Source of the DNA: JACCQS01 sp963766765
GTDB lineage: Bacteria; Actinomycetota; Actinomycetes; Mycobacteriales; Geodermatophilaceae
DNA length: 64,000 nucleotides
NCBI GenBank assembly: GCA_963766765.1
Contig: CAVYBR010000007.1
Span: 141,515 to 205,514, forward strand
Direction: 5' to 3'
In this document: piece by piece, positions 50,906 to 59,194 of the stretch
How positions within the stretch are numbered: the first letter of the stretch is position 1
How the letters are laid out: every line of letters begins with the position of its first letter
Notes under the pieces: generated by a model
Databases searched by the model: none
Seen by the model: the letters and a program-made list of their open reading frames with translations, nothing else
Told to the model about the DNA's origin: nothing
Position numbers and translations under genes: made by a program

Positions 50906-52924
50906 ATGCCCAACGCGCTCGCCGCCTCGTCTTCGCCGTACCTGCTTCAGCATGCCGACAACCCGGTGGACTGGGTCGAATGGGGCCCGGAGGCCTTCGC
51001 GACTGCGCGCGAGCGGGATGTGCCGATCCTGCTCTCGGTGGGCTACGCGGCCTGTCATTGGTGCCACGTCATGGCGCACGAGTCCTTCGAGGATGCGGCC
51101 ACAGCCGCCACCATGAACGCCAACTTCGTGTGCATCAAGGTCGACCGCGAAGAGCGCCCGGACGTCGATTCGGTCTACATGGAAGCCACCCAGACGATGA
51201 CCGGCCACGGCGGATGGCCGATGACGGCGTTCCTGACTCACGACGGGGAGCCGTTCTACTGCGGGACGTACTTCCCGCCCGTACCGGCGCGCGGCATGCC
51301 GTCCTTCGGTCAGCTGCTGGATGCCATCACGAACGTCTGGCAGACCAAGCGATCTGACGTACTGACGTCAGGACAGCGCGTGGCTGAGCAACTGCGCACC
51401 CCGCGCTCCTTCGGGGAGCCGCTCCCACCGGACGCCCAAGTGCTCGGCTCGGCCGTTGAGGCGCTGTGGAACAGCTTCGACCCTGAGTACGGGGGGTTCG
51501 ACCGGGCACCGAAGTTCCCGCCGTCCATGGTGCTGGAGTTCCTGTTGCGGCACTACGCCCGTACCGAAGACCCGACCGCCCTGGCGATGGTCGAGACGAC
51601 CGCGGAACGGATGGCCAGGGGCGGAATGTATGACCAGCTGGCCGGCGGTTTTGCGCGGTATTCGGTTGACGGGCAGTGGGTCGTGCCGCATTTCGAGAAG
51701 ATGCTGTACGACAACGCGCTGCTCCTGCCCGCCTATCTGCACCTGTGGCGGGAAACCGGTTCGGCGTTGGCCCTCCGGGTCGCCGACGACACCGCAGCCT
51801 TTCTCCGTCGCGACTTGGGTACGCCGGAGGGCGGCTTCGCCTCGGCACTGGACGCCGACACCGATGGGGTCGAAGGGCTCACGTATGTGTGGACTCCAGC
51901 GCAGCTCGCGGAAGTTCTCGGTCCTGACGACGGTGCATGGGCCGCAACGCTGCTCGGGGTGACCTCCGCGGGCACCTTCGAGCACGGCGCCTCCGTGTTG
52001 CAGCTGCTGACCGACCCCGACGATGAGCAGCGGTGGGCCCACGTCCGGGCGAGACTGCTCGAGGCGCGCAGCCAGCGCCCGCAACCCGGGCGGGACGACA
52101 AGGTGGTCGCCGCCTGGAACGGACTGGCGATCGCGGCACTGGCCGAGCACGCCATGCTCACGGGCTCGGCCGAGAGTCTTGCTGCTGCGGTGTCCGCAGC
52201 GGAGTTGCTGACCACTGTCCACCTCGTCGACGGGACCTTGCGCCGAGTGTCGCGCGACGGGGTCGTCGGTCGACATGGTGGCGTGCTCGAGGACTACGCG
52301 GAACTGGCCCGAGGCCTGCTTGCCCTGCATCAGGCGACCGCCGACGGTCGATGGTTGGCCGTGGCAGGCGAGTTGATCGAAGCGATCCCGGCCCGCTTCT
52401 CTGACGGGGCCGGCGGCTTCTTCGACACACCGGAGGACGGCGAGGTCCTGATCCGGCGGCCACAGGACCCCACCGACGGTCCCACGCCATCTGGCGCTGC
52501 CGCGGCCAGTGATGCGCTGATCACGTACGCGGCACTGAGCGGCAAGCCCGAACCCCGAGTGCTGGCCGAGGCGGCCCTCGCCTCGTTCGGCCCGATCATT
52601 GCCAAGGCCCCGCGCGCCGCCGGAACCGCCGCGGCTACGGCCGAGGCGCTGTTAGCCGGCCCGCTGGAAGTCGCCGTTGCCGGCCCGCCGGGATCCGCCC
52701 GTGCCGAGTTGGCTGCGGTGGTTCGGGCTGGCACGAGCGCTGGCGCCGTGTCGGTGGTGGGCGAGCCGGATGCACCCGGCGTCCCGCTGCTGGCCGGCCG
52801 GCGAACGACGGACCTGCCGGTCGCGGTCTTCGTCTGCCAGGGGTTCGTGTGTCAGGCACCGCTGGCCGATGTGTTCGCGGTGGGCGAAGCGGTTCGGGTC
52901 CGTGCGGGGTCGCTTGCCAGGTAA
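50906..52924 (+). CDS. Thioredoxin-domain protein of the YyaL/DUF255 family
   Basis: Large protein with an N-terminal thioredoxin-like domain (about 1-165) and a six-hairpin glycosidase-like alpha-toroid behind it. The redox motif is CHWCHVM (Cys50, Cys53), and the preceding SSPYLLQHADNPVDW is diagnostic. CVKVDREERPD-type sequence (here CIKVDREERPD) follows. 672 residues from ATG 50906. It corresponds to mycobacterial Rv1084. The family's biochemical role is not settled. One rare TTA leucine codon lies at 52652-52654. Confidence 0.93.
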   Translation: MPNALAASSSPYLLQHADNPVDWVEWGPEAFATARERDVPILLSVGYAACHWCHVMAHESFEDAATAATMNANFVCIKVDREERPDVDSVYMEATQTMTGHGGWPMTAFLTHDGEPFYCGTYFPPVPARGMPSFGQLLDAITNVWQTKRSDVLTSGQRVAEQLRTPRSFGEPLPPDAQVLGSAVEALWNSFDPEYGGFDRAPKFPPSMVLEFLLRHYARTEDPTALAMVETTAERMARGGMYDQLAGGFARYSVDGQWVVPHFEKMLYDNALLLPAYLHLWRETGSALALRVADDTAAFLRRDLGTPEGGFASALDADTDGVEGLTYVWTPAQLAEVLGPDDGAWAATLLGVTSAGTFEHGASVLQLLTDPDDEQRWAHVRARLLEARSQRPQPGRDDKVVAAWNGLAIAALAEHAMLTGSAESLAAAVSAAELLTTVHLVDGTLRRVSRDGVVGRHGGVLEDYAELARGLLALHQATADGRWLAVAGELIEAIPARFSDGAGGFFDTPEDGEVLIRRPQDPTDGPTPSGAAAASDALITYAALSGKPEPRVLAEAALASFGPIIAKAPRAAGTAAATAEALLAGPLEVAVAGPPGSARAELAAVVRAGTSAGAVSVVGEPDAPGVPLLAGRRTTDLPVAVFVCQGFVCQAPLADVFAVGEAVRVRAGSLAR

Positions 52925-52936
52925 ACCGCGTTAGTG

Positions 52937-52960
52937 TGTAATCACGTAATTCTGTAATCA
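52937..52960. promoter_or_regulatory. Three tandem 8-bp repeats, probable operator
   Basis: TGTAATCA-CGTAATTC-TGTAATCA: three abutting 8-base units sharing GTAAT, the outer two identical (52937-52944 and 52953-52960). The block is AT-rich in a GC-rich genome. It sits 14 bases before the start of the 175-residue gene and touches its AAGGAG ribosome binding site, the place expected for an autoregulatory operator. Confidence 0.65.
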
Positions 52961-52974
52961 AGGAGTGAGAACAC

Positions 52975-53502
52975 ATGGCGACGGAGAACTCCGCTCAAGA
53001 AGAGATCACTGCCTGGTTTGCCGGTCGACTGCCCGATGACTGGTTCACCGGGTCGCCGGACGTTTCCGTGGACCGCGAGGAGATCCTGGTGGTCGGCGTG
53101 CTGCCCGAACCAGAGGTGCCCGAGGATGCTGACGAAGCCGCCCGCGCATCGGCCGCTGCCGGTCGGATCAGCCGCTGGCGTGAGCAGACGCGTGAGGAAC
53201 GCATTGGCATCGCCCAGGCGGCTGAGCACCGCTTCGGCCGCAAAGTCGGCTGGGGAGCCAAGTGTGGGTCCACATCATCGCTGTTCACCCACCTCGCGAT
53301 CCCGGTCATGACCCGCCTGCGCCAGCCCGAGCGGCAGGTCCTCGACACGCTGGTCGAATCCGGCGTGGCCCGCTCCAGGTCAGAGGCGCTTGCCTGGTCG
53401 GTCCGGCTCGTCGGTCAGCACACCGAGGACTGGCTGGCTGAACTGCGTCAGGCGATGGCCTCGGTCGACGAGGTCCGCGCGCGAGGCCCGCAGACGGGCT
53501 GA
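52975..53502 (+). CDS. Hypothetical protein with ribbon-helix-helix-like C-terminal region
   Basis: I do not recognise the family. Residues 1-75 are acidic with a strand-rich start (EEILVVGVLPEPEVPED), and 60-95 are charged and helical. Residues 100-155 resemble a ribbon-helix-helix DNA-binding fold: a strand (LAIPVMTRLRQ), then a helix (PERQVLDTLVESG), a turn, and a second helix beginning with RSRSEALAWSVRL. That is the usual RHH pattern, but it is not at the N-terminus as in most repressors. ATG 52975 has a perfect AAGGAG nine bases upstream. The three 8-bp repeats just before it suggest that it regulates itself. Confidence 0.6.
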   Translation: MATENSAQEEITAWFAGRLPDDWFTGSPDVSVDREEILVVGVLPEPEVPEDADEAARASAAAGRISRWREQTREERIGIAQAAEHRFGRKVGWGAKCGSTSSLFTHLAIPVMTRLRQPERQVLDTLVESGVARSRSEALAWSVRLVGQHTEDWLAELRQAMASVDEVRARGPQTG

Positions 53503-53558
53503 GCGCGGGGCGCGCCACGCGGCGCAGACCTGTCGGAGGCACTGGCTAGGGTCGCCAC

Positions 53559-54584
53559 ATGCGCGCAGCCGTGTACGAGGGCCCCGGCAACGTCCGAGTG
53601 GAGGACGTCCCGGATCCGGTTCTCGTCCTCGACACGGACGCGATCGTGCAGGTGACCGATGCCGCGATCGGTGGCAGTGACCTGTGGGCCTACCGGGGAT
53701 ACGGACAGCGGCCACCCGGCGCCCGGATCGGCCGGGAATTCCTGGGCGTGGTGAGCGAGGTCGGAGCCGACGTACGCACGGTCCGGCGTGGTGACCGCGT
53801 GTTGGCGCCCTTCACGTGGAGTTGCGGAGTCTGCGACTACTGCCGAGCCGGACTGACCAGTTCGTGCCTGGACGGCGGAACCTTCTCCGAGCCGGGGCAC
53901 GACGGCGGGCAGGGCGAGGCAGTCCGCGTCCCGCACGCCGACGGGACCCTGGTCGTCGTTCCTCCCGCCGATGCGGTGCCGGCAACTCGGTTGTTGCCGC
54001 TCAGCGACGCGATGTCCACCGGCCATCACGCGGCAGTCAGTGCGGGTGTCGATCACGAAACCACCGTGGCCGTCATCGGTGACGGCGCGGTGGGTCTGTG
54101 CGCGGTTCTGGCCGCCCGGCGGCTGGGCGCCCGACGTATCATCGCGATCGGGCATCACGCTGATCGGCTGCACCTGGCAGTGGACTTCGGCGCTTCCGAC
54201 ATCGTGCAGGGCAGCGGTGACGAGGTGCTCGAAAAGGTGATGAGTCTGACTGGGGGAGTCGACGCGGTCTGCGAATGCGTGGGCGCGCAAGCGGCTTTCG
54301 ATGATGCCTTCGCGATGATCCGCGACGGCGGACGGGTCGGCTACGTGGGAGTCCCGCATCTGGTCGACGGCATCGATCTGTCGGCGATCTTCGCCCGTAA
54401 CATCGGCATCCGGGGTGGGATGGCACCGGTAAGAGCTTATCTACCAGGCCTTCTCGACTCCGTCGTCGACGGACAGTTGGATGCAAGTGCGGTTTTGGAT
54501 CTGACACTCGGCCTCGACGAACTCGCCGACGGCTACGCGATGATGGACGATCGGCTGGCGATCAAGGCCCACATCACGATCTGA
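53559..54584 (+). CDS. Zinc-type alcohol dehydrogenase-like MDR protein lacking catalytic zinc ligands
   Basis: Medium-chain dehydrogenase/reductase. The structural-zinc lobe is intact (Cys89, Cys92, Cys95, Cys103), as is the Rossmann motif AVIGDGAVGLCAV near 170. At the catalytic zinc site the usual cysteine of CGSD is glycine (Gly38 in IGGSDLW) and the histidine of GHE is arginine (Arg59 in GREFLG); only Glu60 remains. The protein may bind NAD(P) without zinc-dependent catalysis, or use a different chemistry. 341 residues. It starts 56 bases after the RHH-like gene on the same strand and converges on the hydrolase-methyltransferase gene. The substrate is unknown. Confidence 0.85.
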   Translation: MRAAVYEGPGNVRVEDVPDPVLVLDTDAIVQVTDAAIGGSDLWAYRGYGQRPPGARIGREFLGVVSEVGADVRTVRRGDRVLAPFTWSCGVCDYCRAGLTSSCLDGGTFSEPGHDGGQGEAVRVPHADGTLVVVPPADAVPATRLLPLSDAMSTGHHAAVSAGVDHETTVAVIGDGAVGLCAVLAARRLGARRIIAIGHHADRLHLAVDFGASDIVQGSGDEVLEKVMSLTGGVDAVCECVGAQAAFDDAFAMIRDGGRVGYVGVPHLVDGIDLSAIFARNIGIRGGMAPVRAYLPGLLDSVVDGQLDASAVLDLTLGLDELADGYAMMDDRLAIKAHITI

Positions 54585-54603
54585 TCCGGCGGTGCTGCCG
54601 TCG

Positions 54604-56139
54604 TTACGCAGACCGGCGAAACTCGCCCCGCCAACGCCGTTTGCCCGGCTGACCCGGATGCTGTGCCTCCTCGATCAGCACGCGCGTGAGCCCGTCGGTG
54701 GCGAACGACTCCAACTCGACACGCGTGAGCGGCCAGGGCGGCGGTCCGGGCTCGGCTGATTGCGCTTCCTGCGCGATCGCAGCGATGACCAGGAGACTTC
54801 CGCCAGGGGCAACCAGGCTCACCACACTGGCAATCGCGTCCCGACGTACCGATCGGGGGAGCGCCTGCACGGTGAAGATCTCGATCACCAGGTCGAATCG
54901 TTGGGTCCAGTCAGCCGGAAGTGCGAGCAGGTCGGCTCGTACGTAATCGACCCCGGACTCGGGATAGCGCTGCTGTGCGACCTGTATGGCGGTCGCGGAC
55001 ACATCGAACGCGATCGTCTGAAAGCCGAGTCCGGCTACGAATTCGGCGTCTGCGCCCAGGCCAGCCCCGACAACGATTGCCGAGCGGCCGACGCCCTCGA
55101 TTCCGCCGTTCTGTGCCCACTCGGACAGCAGCGGGTGCGGTCGCTCGCGATCCCACGGCATGTCGACCGCACCGGCGGCTCCCGACCGGTAGAGGCGGTC
55201 GAACCAGCCAACGGGGTCACCAGCAGCCAATGACCTCGCAGCGAGCCGGTCCGCCTGCTCGTCCCAGCCTCCGGATGTGTGCCGCAGCAGCGCTGGAATC
55301 ACGACATCCCACACCCGCGGTGGCGGGACTTGATGCCCCACACCTTCGAGAGTGAGCAGAGACGCACCGGGGATCTCGCTGGCCAGCGCGTGACCATGCG
55401 GCAAGGGGAAGAGGGGATCCTCGGTGCCGTGGATCACCAGTGTCGGCGCGCTGATGGCGCCGAGCCGGTGTCTGATCGGATCGCCGCTGTCGACGAGGTA
55501 GTGATTCGACATGGAGGCGGCCATGTTCTGGGTGCGGTCGAAGACCCGACCGACGAGATCACGCAGGGCCGCCTCGTCGAAGTCCCGCGCTCCCTCGAAG
55601 ATGCGTTCCGTGGTGACGAGATAGTCGATGACCGCGCTCCGGTCCGACCAGTCGGGTTCCGGATCGGGTTCGGCGAAGCTCGCGTGTACCTCGGGACTGC
55701 TACCCGGGAGTTCGGCAGCGTTGGCGTCGGCGGGACCATCGGGGCTCGTCGACATCAGGGTGAGGGTGGCGACTCGTTCCGGATGGCCCACGGCCAGCCG
55801 TTGACTCAGGGCTCCGCCGCCTGAGATGCCGACGATGTGCCCCCGTTCGATGTCGAAATGATCGAGCAATGCGACAGCGTCGCCGACCATGTCCGAGGCG
55901 GTGTACTCCGGAGCGCCCGCCGGGTACGTCGTGGACTGGCCGGTGTCGCGACTGTCGTAGCGGATGACGAATCGGGCCCCGTCGGCAAGTCGCTGGCAGA
56001 ACTCGTCGGGCCACCAATCCATCGACGCCGAGGCACCGCCGATCAAGAGGATGCCCGGGTCAGATCGATCGCCGAAGGACTGTACGCAGATGTCAACTCC
56101 GTTGACGTGCAGGACGTATGGCGACGTGGGTTCGCTCAC
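54604..56139 (-). CDS. Alpha/beta hydrolase fused to a class I methyltransferase
   Basis: Two-domain protein. Residues 1 to about 290 are an alpha/beta hydrolase: oxyanion block LIGGASASMDWW, nucleophile elbow GISGGG with Ser106, acid in VIHGTEDPLFP, and the final histidine in LEGVGHQVP. Residues about 345-511 are a SAM-dependent methyltransferase: VVGAGLGADA, IAFDVSATAI, YVRADLLALP and LVIEIFTVQALP. Both domains keep their key residues. The start GTG overlaps the sigma factor stop (GTGA), so it is the third gene of the DGPF-sigma operon. It probably modifies a small molecule by hydrolysis and methylation, but neither substrate is known. Confidence 0.88.
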   Translation of the reverse strand: MSEPTSPYVLHVNGVDICVQSFGDRSDPGILLIGGASASMDWWPDEFCQRLADGARFVIRYDSRDTGQSTTYPAGAPEYTASDMVGDAVALLDHFDIERGHIVGISGGGALSQRLAVGHPERVATLTLMSTSPDGPADANAAELPGSSPEVHASFAEPDPEPDWSDRSAVIDYLVTTERIFEGARDFDEAALRDLVGRVFDRTQNMAASMSNHYLVDSGDPIRHRLGAISAPTLVIHGTEDPLFPLPHGHALASEIPGASLLTLEGVGHQVPPPRVWDVVIPALLRHTSGGWDEQADRLAARSLAAGDPVGWFDRLYRSGAAGAVDMPWDRERPHPLLSEWAQNGGIEGVGRSAIVVGAGLGADAEFVAGLGFQTIAFDVSATAIQVAQQRYPESGVDYVRADLLALPADWTQRFDLVIEIFTVQALPRSVRRDAIASVVSLVAPGGSLLVIAAIAQEAQSAEPGPPPWPLTRVELESFATDGLTRVLIEEAQHPGQPGKRRWRGEFRRSA

Positions 56140-57386
56140 CGTCCGGCTCCTTCGGTTGTCGGCCGACTGAGGCGGGCGGCACGGGATTCGAGATAGCGCT
56201 GCTCGGGGACGCTGAGCGTCCGGCGCGCCGCACGCTGATAGTGCTCCCGAGCTCCGGCTCCGTCGCCGGCCAGGTCCAGCAGATGTGCCCGTACGGCATC
56301 AACGCGGTGATGTCCGGTGAGCGCTGGGTCGCGTTCGGCCTCGGTCAGCTGCTCCAGCCCGGCCGCCGCGCCGTGGACCATGGCGAACGCGACGATGCGG
56401 TTGAGGGTGATCATCGGGCCGGGTGCCATGACGCGGAGGAGCTCGTACAGGCCAAGAATCTCCAACCAGTCGGTGTCCTCGTAGCTCGGCGCCTCGTCGT
56501 GGACGGCGGCGATCGCCGCCTGCAGTTGGTAGGGACCGATCGGCGCCGTCGTCAGGGTCTGGGTGATCAGGCGGACCCCTTCGGTGAGGGCATCGGCAAC
56601 CCATAGGCTGCGGTCCTGCTCGGCAAGCGGAACCAAGGCACCATCCGCGCGGGTACGGGCCGGCCGACGGGCCTCGGTCAGCAGCATGAGCGCCAGCAGG
56701 CCCGCGACCTCCCCGTCGTCGGGCAGCCGTTCGCGAAGCTGCCGGGTCAGCCGGATCGCCTCGGTGGTGAGTTCGACGCGATGCAGCGCTGACCCGGAGC
56801 TGGCCGTGTATCCCTCGTTGAAGACGAGGTAGAGCACGTGCAGGACCGCCGCGACCCGCTCGGGGCGTTCGGCGTCAGTCGGCAGCCGAAATTCCGCCCC
56901 GGTCGCCTTGATCCGCTGTTTCGCCCGACTGATGCGCTGGCCGACAGTCGGTTCTGGAACCAGGAACGCCCGGGCAATTTCTGCCGTGGTGAGTCCGCCG
57001 ACCGCCCGCAGGGTCAGCGCGATCTGGGAGACCAGCGTCAACGCGGGGTGGCAGCACAGCAGCAGGAGGGTGAGGGTGTCATCCGCCTCGGCAACTGGCT
57101 CCGGGTCCGGCATCGCCAGTACTACTGCCGCCTCCTCCCGGCGCCGGCGGGCCGTCTCGCTGCGCCACAGCTCCGTCCGGCGGCGGGAGGCGACGGTCGT
57201 CAACCAGCCGTGCGGATTGTCCGGGATTCCATCGCGTCGCCACTGGACAGCTGCGGCGAGCAACGCCTCCTGCACCGCGTCTTCACAGGTGTCGAAGCCG
57301 CCGTAGCGCCGGACCAGAGGACCGAGGATCTGCGGAGCCAACTCCCGCAGGAGCTCCTCGATGCTCAGAGTGGGCTCAGCCCCCAC
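56136..57386 (-). CDS. ECF42-type RNA polymerase sigma factor (sigma with C-terminal SnoaL/TPR-like extension)
   Basis: Extracytoplasmic-function sigma factor of the ECF42 group. Region 2 spans about 14-75 (YGGFDTCEDAVQEALLAA and NPHGWLTTVASRRRTELW), and region 4 about 115-165 (LTTAEIARAFLVPEPTVGQRISRAKQRI). A long helical extension follows (about 175-416) with the conserved VLYLVFNEGYTAS, typical of ECF42. No anti-sigma factor gene is adjacent, as expected for the group, in which the extension is thought to sense the signal. 416 residues. It directly follows the DGPF/YCII gene (stop and start adjacent). Confidence 0.93.
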   Translation of the reverse strand: MGAEPTLSIEELLRELAPQILGPLVRRYGGFDTCEDAVQEALLAAAVQWRRDGIPDNPHGWLTTVASRRRTELWRSETARRRREEAAVVLAMPDPEPVAEADDTLTLLLLCCHPALTLVSQIALTLRAVGGLTTAEIARAFLVPEPTVGQRISRAKQRIKATGAEFRLPTDAERPERVAAVLHVLYLVFNEGYTASSGSALHRVELTTEAIRLTRQLRERLPDDGEVAGLLALMLLTEARRPARTRADGALVPLAEQDRSLWVADALTEGVRLITQTLTTAPIGPYQLQAAIAAVHDEAPSYEDTDWLEILGLYELLRVMAPGPMITLNRIVAFAMVHGAAAGLEQLTEAERDPALTGHHRVDAVRAHLLDLAGDGAGAREHYQRAARRTLSVPEQRYLESRAARLSRPTTEGAGR

Positions 57387-57758
57387 TCAGAACTCCCAGC
57401 CGCTCATGTCCAGGATCGGCCGTACCTCGACGTAGCTGTAGGCGGCATCCGGTGCCTTGGCGGCATGCTCGATGGCGCGCTCGATGCTCTCGCACTCGAT
57501 GAGGTAGAAGCCGGCCAGGTGCTCCTTCACCTCGGCGAACGGGCCGTCGCTGGTCATCGTCTTGCCGTCCCGTACGGAGACGTACTTCGCGGTCGATGGA
57601 TCGGCCAGGCCCTCCGAGACGATGAGCTCGCCGGATTCGGCCAGGCTGTCGGTGAGCTCCATGTGCCCGCGGCCGAACGCCATGCGCTGCTCGTCATCGA
57701 GGCCGTCCCACACCTTGAGCGACGCGGCGTTCGAATGGATCAGGATCAGATACTTCAC
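57387..57758 (-). CDS. YCII-related DGPF domain protein
   Basis: 123-residue YCII-fold protein. The name-giving motif DGPF is seen in KTMTSDGPFAEVKEHLAGFY near residue 70, and the N-terminal KYLILIHSNA is typical of the group. Such genes are the standard neighbours and targets of ECF42 sigma factors. GTG 57758 is chosen because GGAGG lies five bases upstream and the protein then starts directly with KYLILI; a longer frame to 57800 lacks a site. The function is unknown, possibly metabolic or detoxifying. It is the first gene of the three-gene operon. Confidence 0.9.
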   Translation of the reverse strand: MKYLILIHSNAASLKVWDGLDDEQRMAFGRGHMELTDSLAESGELIVSEGLADPSTAKYVSVRDGKTMTSDGPFAEVKEHLAGFYLIECESIERAIEHAAKAPDAAYSYVEVRPILDMSGWEF

Positions 57759-57799
57759 AGCTGCCTCCATGAGGTTCTCGAAAACTGTCTCACCCGACA

Positions 57800-57826
57800 T
57801 GTCGAAACCGGCCGCCCCGCTTCTAC
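57800..57826 (+). promoter_or_regulatory. Candidate ECF42 promoter for the SnoaL-like gene
   Basis: TGTCGA at 57800-57805, a 17-base spacer, then CTAC at 57823-57826, reading towards the SnoaL-like gene at 57875. TGTCGA is the -35 hexamer reported for ECF42 promoters. The -10 reported for them is CGA/TC-like, so the CTAC match is imperfect. The CGACATGTCG palindrome (57795-57804) also places a TGTCG on the minus strand towards the DGPF gene. Confidence 0.5.
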
Positions 57827-57874
57827 ATCTCCCATAAAGGCACCCACAGGAGGTGCCGAGATTGAGGAGCCGCC

Positions 57875-58327
57875 ATGACCAGCACCACCCTTACTCAGGA
57901 CGAAGCCCAGATTCGCCAGTTGGTCACCGACAAGGAATCCCTGATGCGGGCGAAAGACGCCGCGGGACTCGTGGCCCGATATGCGCCGGAAATCGTGCAG
58001 TTCGACCTGGCGCCCCCGCTGCAGCACTCGGGGCCGGCCGTGCTGGACCCAGCCGGCATCCAAGCCTGGTTCGCGACGTTCGAGGGGCCCATCGACTACG
58101 AGGTTCGCGATCTGGCGGTGACCGCCGGCGACGACGTCGCCTTCTGCACCGGTCTGGAGCGCCTCACCGCCACCCCGGCTGGCTACCCAGATTCGTTCAC
58201 CCTCTGGGTCCGGTCCACGGTCGGGCTGCGCAAGATCGACGGCGCGTGGCGCATCACGCATGAGCACAGCTCCGTACCGTTCTACATGGATGGATCCTTC
58301 GGCGCCGCCATCGACCTGCAGCCGTGA
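57875..58327 (+). CDS. SnoaL-like/DUF4440-type protein
   Basis: 150-residue protein of the NTF2-like superfamily (SnoaL/ketosteroid-isomerase-like). Helix 1 and following loop are EAQIRQLVTDKESLMRAKD and LVARYAPEIVQFDLAPP; the closing strands are RKIDGAWRITHEHSSVPF near residue 128. ATG 57875 has GAGGAG six bases upstream. It lies divergently opposite the DGPF-sigma operon, with a TGTCGA -35-like sequence between, so it may belong to the ECF42 regulon. Binding of a small hydrophobic substrate is possible; catalytic residues cannot be assigned. Confidence 0.85.
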   Translation: MTSTTLTQDEAQIRQLVTDKESLMRAKDAAGLVARYAPEIVQFDLAPPLQHSGPAVLDPAGIQAWFATFEGPIDYEVRDLAVTAGDDVAFCTGLERLTATPAGYPDSFTLWVRSTVGLRKIDGAWRITHEHSSVPFYMDGSFGAAIDLQP

Positions 58328-58358
58328 TCTGACGTGACTGACCGCCGCGGTGCCTGGG

Positions 58359-59063
58359 TCAGACGGCGTACATCGCGAAATAGACCGCGATGTAGTGGCA
58401 CGCGGCGGCCAGGATCGTCGCGAGGTGGAAGACCTCGTGGTAGCCGAAGACGCCGGGAATCGGGTTGGGCCGTGAGGTGGCGTAGGCGATCGCGCCGAGC
58501 GAGTAGAGCAGTCCGCCCGCGCTGATCAGAACGAGCGTGGTGACGCCGAGATTCGTCAGGATGGCTGGGAAGAACAGCACCGCGACCCAGCCAAGAGCGA
58601 GATAGATGGGTACGCCGACCCAGCGCGGGGCAGTCGGCCAGCTGGTCTTCAGCACGATTCCAGCCAGCCCGCCGCCCCAGACGATGCCGAGGATGACCCA
58701 CAGGAAGGTTCCCTCGAGCGCCAGGACGCTGAACGGGGTGTAGCTCCCGGCGATGAAGAGAAAGATCGTCGAGTGGTCCAGCAGCTTCATGACCTTCCAG
58801 CCGCGCGGGGACCACGCCCGACGGTGATAAGCCGCGCTGACCCCGAACATCGCCGACACGGTGAAGCAATAGATGGTCACCGCGAAGCCCGCCATGGGGC
58901 TGTGTGCCCAGCCGAGCGGGATGAGCACGGCCCCGGTCAGGAGGGAGGCAAGGAAGGCGCCTAGGTGTAACCAGCCCCGCAATCGCGGACGGGTGTCGGG
59001 AGAGTCGTAGTCCGAATCGCCGAAGTCCTGCGCGAGCTCGACATGGACCAAGTCGCTAGCCAT
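58359..59063 (-). CDS. Hemolysin III/PAQR family membrane protein
   Basis: Seven-helix membrane protein of the hemolysin III (PAQR-related) family, equivalent to Rv1085c. The metal-binding pattern is complete: SAAYHR near residue 80, DHSTIFLFIAGSYTPF near 97-112, and FGYHEVFHLATILAAACHY near 206-224, with three conserved histidines and an aspartate that may bind zinc. 234 residues. It converges on the SnoaL-like gene and diverges from the prenyl synthase gene. Whether it lyses cells or is a zinc-dependent hydrolase or receptor is not settled for bacterial members. Confidence 0.93.
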   Translation of the reverse strand: MASDLVHVELAQDFGDSDYDSPDTRPRLRGWLHLGAFLASLLTGAVLIPLGWAHSPMAGFAVTIYCFTVSAMFGVSAAYHRRAWSPRGWKVMKLLDHSTIFLFIAGSYTPFSVLALEGTFLWVILGIVWGGGLAGIVLKTSWPTAPRWVGVPIYLALGWVAVLFFPAILTNLGVTTLVLISAGGLLYSLGAIAYATSRPNPIPGVFGYHEVFHLATILAAACHYIAVYFAMYAV

Positions 59064-59194
59064 CGATTCCAGGTTACGGACCCGTAGGTTTCTGTGCCAG
59101 TAGGCGTTGGTTACTCATTGCGCGCGAGCCATGACTTTCCGATATGAGGGGGCTGCGCTGTCCCACGCTGTGCCGAGTCGTACCCTGCTTCATC

